From assembly GCA_016780385.1 (NCBI GenBank), contig JADHLY010000004.1:1-64000 (forward strand): DNA of 64,000 nt. The letters run 5' to 3'. Shown here one piece after another: positions 61,401 to 64,000 of the stretch (the stretch's first letter is position 1; each line of letters begins with the position of its first letter). The notes under the pieces are model-generated. The model had not been told where the DNA came from and did not search any database. It saw only the letters and a program-made list of their open reading frames with translations. This DNA is from Flavobacteriales bacterium. Lineage in GTDB: Bacteria; Bacteroidota; Bacteroidia; Flavobacteriales_D; Sanyastnellaceae. The position numbers and the translations under genes were made by a program.

Positions 61401-61771
61401 AAAAGCGCCACAGCATCACCGCCATTCCGAAGCAGTCCGGGCTCGAAAATGACATCTGCACCCGGCACGGCAGGGTTTGCCAACAGGAAAAAACCCGACG
61501 AATCGGTGGACATTCCATCGAGGTCGAATGCGGCGTACACATTGGTCGTCACTGTATTGCCACCGCCCTTGTAGAAGACGACAATGTGTCCGTCCAAAGC
61601 GGTGTTGGGTTCTCCATAAAGCTCCACGAATTCCAGGCTGTCTGGGACTGTATTCGAGTCGCAATCAACCTCATTCACGAAAACACCTTGAGCGAAAATG
61701 CCGAGGGGAAAGCCCAGGAAGGCCACGATCATTGCGACAGCCTGAAGCGGGGTATGGGATATGGAACGCAT
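58415..61771 (-). CDS. Large secreted lamin-tail-domain protein with T9SS type A sorting domain
   Basis: 1,118 residues from ATG 61771 (MRSISHTPLQAVAMIVAFL); the track ORF's first 100 residues are unsupported. Signal peptide; two lamin-tail domains (FVNEVDCDSNTVPDSLEFVELYGEP near the start and DLFFSEYLDGTGWDKGLELYNPS in the middle); a Calx-beta-like segment (ILAFEGDVISIELPISLP); an OB-like region; a PKD domain (FENQSSGAGSYFWTFGDG); and a C-terminal type A sorting domain (DAAGREIRRGG...WYVLRLTG). Probable secreted nuclease- or adhesin-like T9SS cargo, not assigned. Confidence 0.86.
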   Translation of the reverse strand: MRSISHTPLQAVAMIVAFLGFPLGIFAQGVFVNEVDCDSNTVPDSLEFVELYGEPNTALDGHIVVFYKGGGNTVTTNVYAAFDLDGMSTDSSGFFLLANPAVPGADVIFEPGLLRNGGDAVALFEGDSADFPNGTPLTTVGLLDAVVYGTNDQTNPFLIDSLTPGQPQLDEWLYGAQNGGALAWARLPDGGPAFASDQMVLQQPTPGYTNLLDCDGGLITAQGGENGEALVCVDLPGGFLPFTAQSNALESQYGLVITDLDGDVLDVVPGGEGNLGYNFSGSPAGPCLVWGMSYDGELDPETIEVGAPYDSISASGCVAFSAQPVEVQRIFCLPPSCDGGSITTAAGTDEAIGCVGFANTLVHFGYTSESPEAPYLFVITDANGDILDSTSTASFDFEGLGAGEYEVHGFSYLGAVDSTTFVTGMPVTALVADSCSALSYNSLEVSIQPCDPTGLCVDLFFSEYLDGTGWDKGLELYNPSATATADLGEYAVKTYNNGSTVATHEVQLSGFLGPGEVYTIVNPLAPPFLLQLADVIDDVTLFNGNDATTLERNGVVVDVLGEVGVNPGAGWPVNDVTMLHHTLVRNADVTVGSNDWDVVQNQWQDYPENTYDYFGDHNALPCGLDTTSVPAIGFSVSEILAFEGDVISIELPISLPLNEVEVQVDVVAGGTATPVADFGTLFPVDLTFPQGWLLPQSITVGIVDDFEPEGVESFTLALTVLSGEAEVLIDSVTVTIAPSDLGFPHYPIADVRGIDGNGVLDSLLVPCELRGVVHGFNTYPSGLRFTIIDPTAGIEVFSPVDNFNYLVQEGDSVRIRGSLQQFQGLAQILVDTLILATQGEPLNEPELVNELSEETESALVRLKCVELVNPEAWTNQIPQFEVYVSTGAALYLMVVDADTDLFGTEPPIGIFGVTGIGGQRDLEAPFVNGYTILPRSAADISEPVQADFFVEDPWYTENGPVPFENQSSGAGSYFWTFGDGTPPVTEESPTHEFPTDSTYTVILTATSEDGVCSDQSVQEVTVISPDTSTIGVGELLVDMPFRFGPHPWTAGQEMLVTTLVDLSGWTLLDAAGREIRRGGAVAASQQVPLGEGPTGAGWYVLRLTGADQESWSLKLIRQ

Positions 61772-61794
61772 TTCCAGTCCGTTGAATTGGAGCG

Positions 61795-61802
61795 CGAAAG
61801 TA
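61795..61802 (-). promoter_or_regulatory. Promoter -7-like box for the lamin-tail protein gene
   Basis: TACTTTCG on the minus strand, 23 nt before the ATG at 61771. Confidence 0.4.
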
Positions 61803-61898
61803 GACACCACGCCCCATTGCGGGTTTAACAGTTCATGAAATACCGCTAAGGTTCCCGCCGTAACTTCATGGGTTGAATTTCCGTTCAGGAAGCACGCC

Positions 61899-64000
61899 AT
61901 GAAAAACGCCCACCAGCAGGACCTCCGACAGAACCTCGACGCGTTCATCCGGAAGTACCACCGCAATGAAATCCTGCGGGGCGTGCTGTTGCTCGCGGCG
62001 GCCCTTCCCCTTTCCTGGCTGGTGGTATTGGGACTGGAGACCTTTGGTCGCTTCGGGGCTGACTTGCGCACCGCACTGTTTTACGCTTTTGTCGTGTCGG
62101 TTTCCGCGGTCTTGGTCAAGTTCATCCTCCTCCCCGCTTTGCGGTTGTTCCGGCTCAGGGGAGGGCTGGACTACGCCTCTGCAGCGCGCATCATCGGCAC
62201 CCATTTCCCTGAAATAGAGGACCGGTTGCTCAACACGCTCCAGCTGCAAGAGCGGGCCGACGGTCCTGACACAGCGGGCAGGGAATTGCTGCTCGCCTCC
62301 ATTGCCCAGCGCAGCGAACAACTTCGTCCGTATCGATTCACTTCTGCCATCGATTTCGGTGAGAACCGGCGGTATCTCAAGTATGCCTTGCCGCCCATGG
62401 CTGTATTTGCAGGAATCTATTTGGTCATTCCCGACGCGGTGGAAGCTCCCACGGAAAGACTCATTCGCCACCGCACCGAATGGGCGGCCACACCCGACTT
62501 CCGCCTCTTCTGCGACGGGCCCCTTGAGGCAGTCGCACAATCGGATTTCACGCTGGAAATCCGCACCGAGGGCACCGTAGTACCCTCACGGGTCGAAGTT
62601 CAGGCTGGCGAAGGGAGGTTCCGCATGTCGCTTTCACCACAGGGCACATGGACGCATGTTTTCCGAAACGTCCGAGCGTCACTCGACCTGACCGTTTCTG
62701 CTCCTGCCACTCCTCCTCTTTCCCTGAAACTTGTGGTACTGCCGAGGCCCGAATTGCAGGACCTGAAGATTGAAATTACCCCACCCGCTCACACGGGTCT
62801 CCCCCCCTACCAGCAGCGCAACGAGGGAGACATCAATGTTCCGGAGGGCAGCCTGCTGTCCTTCCAGATCGGAACGCGGAACACATCTGTTCTCGGATTG
62901 GATTGGGGTGGCGAACTGGCGGCTTTGACCCCAGATGTCAGCAATAGATTCAGCTTCTCCCGGACCAGCGAGAAAGACCTCACCTACACGATTGCACCGA
63001 GATCCGAAACCGTGGGCGTCTTGGATTCAGTGCGTTACCGGCTGCGTAGCATTCAAGACCGCCCCCCCACCATTCGGGTGATGGAGTCGCCCGACAGCCT
63101 GTCCTTGACCCGATTGAGCTTCAGTGGCGTTGTTCAAGATGATTATGGATTCAGCAACCTGCGCTTCGTTTGGCGCCAAAAGGGCGGCGAACAGGACCAC
63201 CAGAACCTGGATCGCCCGCGCTCCCGTGAGGATGCCTTCTTGCACTTCTGGAACCTCGCCGACATTGGCGTCGGTCTGGGCGATGAAGTAGAGTATTGGT
63301 TCGAAGTGCGCGACAATGACGGGGTCAATGGCCCCAAGATGACGCGATCCCGAACCTTCCGATACGCGGCACCGACGGAGGAGGAGCTCGCGGAGAAACT
63401 CGACAGTGCAGACGCCGAATTGACGGCAGCGCTGGAGGAGAACCTCGAAGAAGCGCGAAGGCTGCGAGAACAGATGCGGGAATTGCGCCGGGAGTTGATG
63501 GAGGAGGAAGAGCTGGGCTGGGAAGAAAAGGCCGCCCTGGAGGAGCTGCTCAAGCAACAGGAAGCCCTGAAGGAACAGGTGCGCGAAATGCAGGAGCAAA
63601 ACCGGCAGAAAAACAAGCAACAAGCCGAATTCTCGCCCCCGAACGAGGAGATTCAGAAGAAGCAAGAAGAGCTCCAAAAACTCATGGATGACGTCATGAC
63701 GGACGAGCTGCAGAAGATGTTCGACGAGCTCCGGGAGTTGATGGAACAAATCGAAGAAGGAGACAAGGAGGAGATTGAACAGCAGCTCGAACAAATGGAC
63801 CTGGACCAGGAATCGCTCGAACAGGAACTGGATCGCGCCTTGGAGCAGTTCAAGCAACTGCAGTGGGAGCAAAAGATGGAAGAGGCCATCTCCGACCTCG
63901 AGAAGCTGGCGGAGGAGCAAGAAAAACTTGCAGAAGAGACGGAAGAGGGCAGCACCCCGGAAGAGGAATTGGCAGCCAAACAAGACTCCCTGAACAAGGA
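61899..64000 (+). CDS. DUF4175-like membrane protein with coiled coil (cut by window end)
   Basis: Missed by the track because no stop falls inside the window. The ATG at 61899 opens 700 codons without a stop. Two transmembrane segments near residues 30-50 and 62-80 (LLLAAALPLSWLVVLG, TALFYAFVVSVSAVLV) and a third near 150-165, then an extracytoplasmic region (RPPTIRVMESPDSLSLTRLSFSGVVQDDYGF near residue 388) and a long Glu/Gln-rich coiled coil from residue 490 to the edge. The layout resembles DUF4175 proteins, which are large envelope proteins of unknown function; the rest lies outside. Confidence 0.8.
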   Translation, partial: MKNAHQQDLRQNLDAFIRKYHRNEILRGVLLLAAALPLSWLVVLGLETFGRFGADLRTALFYAFVVSVSAVLVKFILLPALRLFRLRGGLDYASAARIIGTHFPEIEDRLLNTLQLQERADGPDTAGRELLLASIAQRSEQLRPYRFTSAIDFGENRRYLKYALPPMAVFAGIYLVIPDAVEAPTERLIRHRTEWAATPDFRLFCDGPLEAVAQSDFTLEIRTEGTVVPSRVEVQAGEGRFRMSLSPQGTWTHVFRNVRASLDLTVSAPATPPLSLKLVVLPRPELQDLKIEITPPAHTGLPPYQQRNEGDINVPEGSLLSFQIGTRNTSVLGLDWGGELAALTPDVSNRFSFSRTSEKDLTYTIAPRSETVGVLDSVRYRLRSIQDRPPTIRVMESPDSLSLTRLSFSGVVQDDYGFSNLRFVWRQKGGEQDHQNLDRPRSREDAFLHFWNLADIGVGLGDEVEYWFEVRDNDGVNGPKMTRSRTFRYAAPTEEELAEKLDSADAELTAALEENLEEARRLREQMRELRRELMEEEELGWEEKAALEELLKQQEALKEQVREMQEQNRQKNKQQAEFSPPNEEIQKKQEELQKLMDDVMTDELQKMFDELRELMEQIEEGDKEEIEQQLEQMDLDQESLEQELDRALEQFKQLQWEQKMEEAISDLEKLAEEQEKLAEETEEGSTPEEELAAKQDSLNK

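Overview
The window reads as chromosomal DNA of a GC-rich member of the Bacteroidota, probably close to Flavobacteriales. The evidence is a type IX secretion (T9SS) repertoire (three gliding-motility-type C-terminal-domain proteins, one type A sorting-domain protein, two PorP/SprF proteins), Bacteroidota-restricted families (DUF4292, DUF4175, the dut/nucleotidyltransferase/TPR/DUF4292/EnvC-like operon), general lack of Shine-Dalgarno sequences, and repeated TAnnTT(T/C/G)(G/C) promoter-like boxes just upstream of start codons. I saw no prophage, insertion sequence, CRISPR array or rRNA. Coding density is very high; many genes overlap by ATGA.

Layout. 1-2.9 kb: divergent yicC (cut by the window edge) and a polyprenyl diphosphate synthase, then a lipoprotein and a LysM glucosaminidase. 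2.9-6.9 kb: tyrosine breakdown (homogentisate dioxygenase, 4-hydroxyphenylpyruvate dioxygenase) joined to a double ABC ATPase. 6.9-13 kb: a crotonase followed by a tightly coupled envelope operon (dut, sugar nucleotidyltransferase, TPR lipoprotein, DUF4292 lipoprotein, EnvC-like protein). 12.9-15.3 kb: feoB, with feoA convergent and overlapping its end. 15.4-19.3 kb (minus): tRNA-Val and a polyamine operon (arginine decarboxylase, agmatinase, deoxyhypusine-synthase-like protein, small protein). 19.5-22.5 kb: sulfotransferase, flippase, three tRNAs, and an AT-rich island with an unlisted 45-residue dockerin-like ORF. 22.5-31.5 kb: RNase R, methyltransferase, aminopeptidase P, MiaE, a RidA-family protein, DUF3108, tryptophan 2,3-dioxygenase, an M23 protein. 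31.5-41 kb: C26 amidotransferase, LysS, sugar-phosphate isomerase, LipB, serine hydrolase, LytTR regulator, RlmN, LepA. 41-47.7 kb: a large secreted protein, RadA, RsmI, a conserved acidic protein. 47.7-55.8 kb (minus): two successive secreted-protein plus PorP/SprF modules, including a 1,712-residue SprB-repeat protein. 55.9-64 kb: biotin carrier protein, HemW, EamA exporter, a secreted lamin-tail-domain protein, and the start of a DUF4175 protein that the ORF track misses because it runs off the end.

Most of the window is housekeeping. The parts most worth a second look are the dockerin-like micro-ORF with its structured AT-rich leader, the promoter boxes only 3-9 nt from start codons (which imply leaderless mRNAs), the deoxyhypusine-synthase-like protein that appears to lack the catalytic lysine, the FeoB G4 change with the split, convergent feoA, and the paired T9SS cargo/PorP modules.
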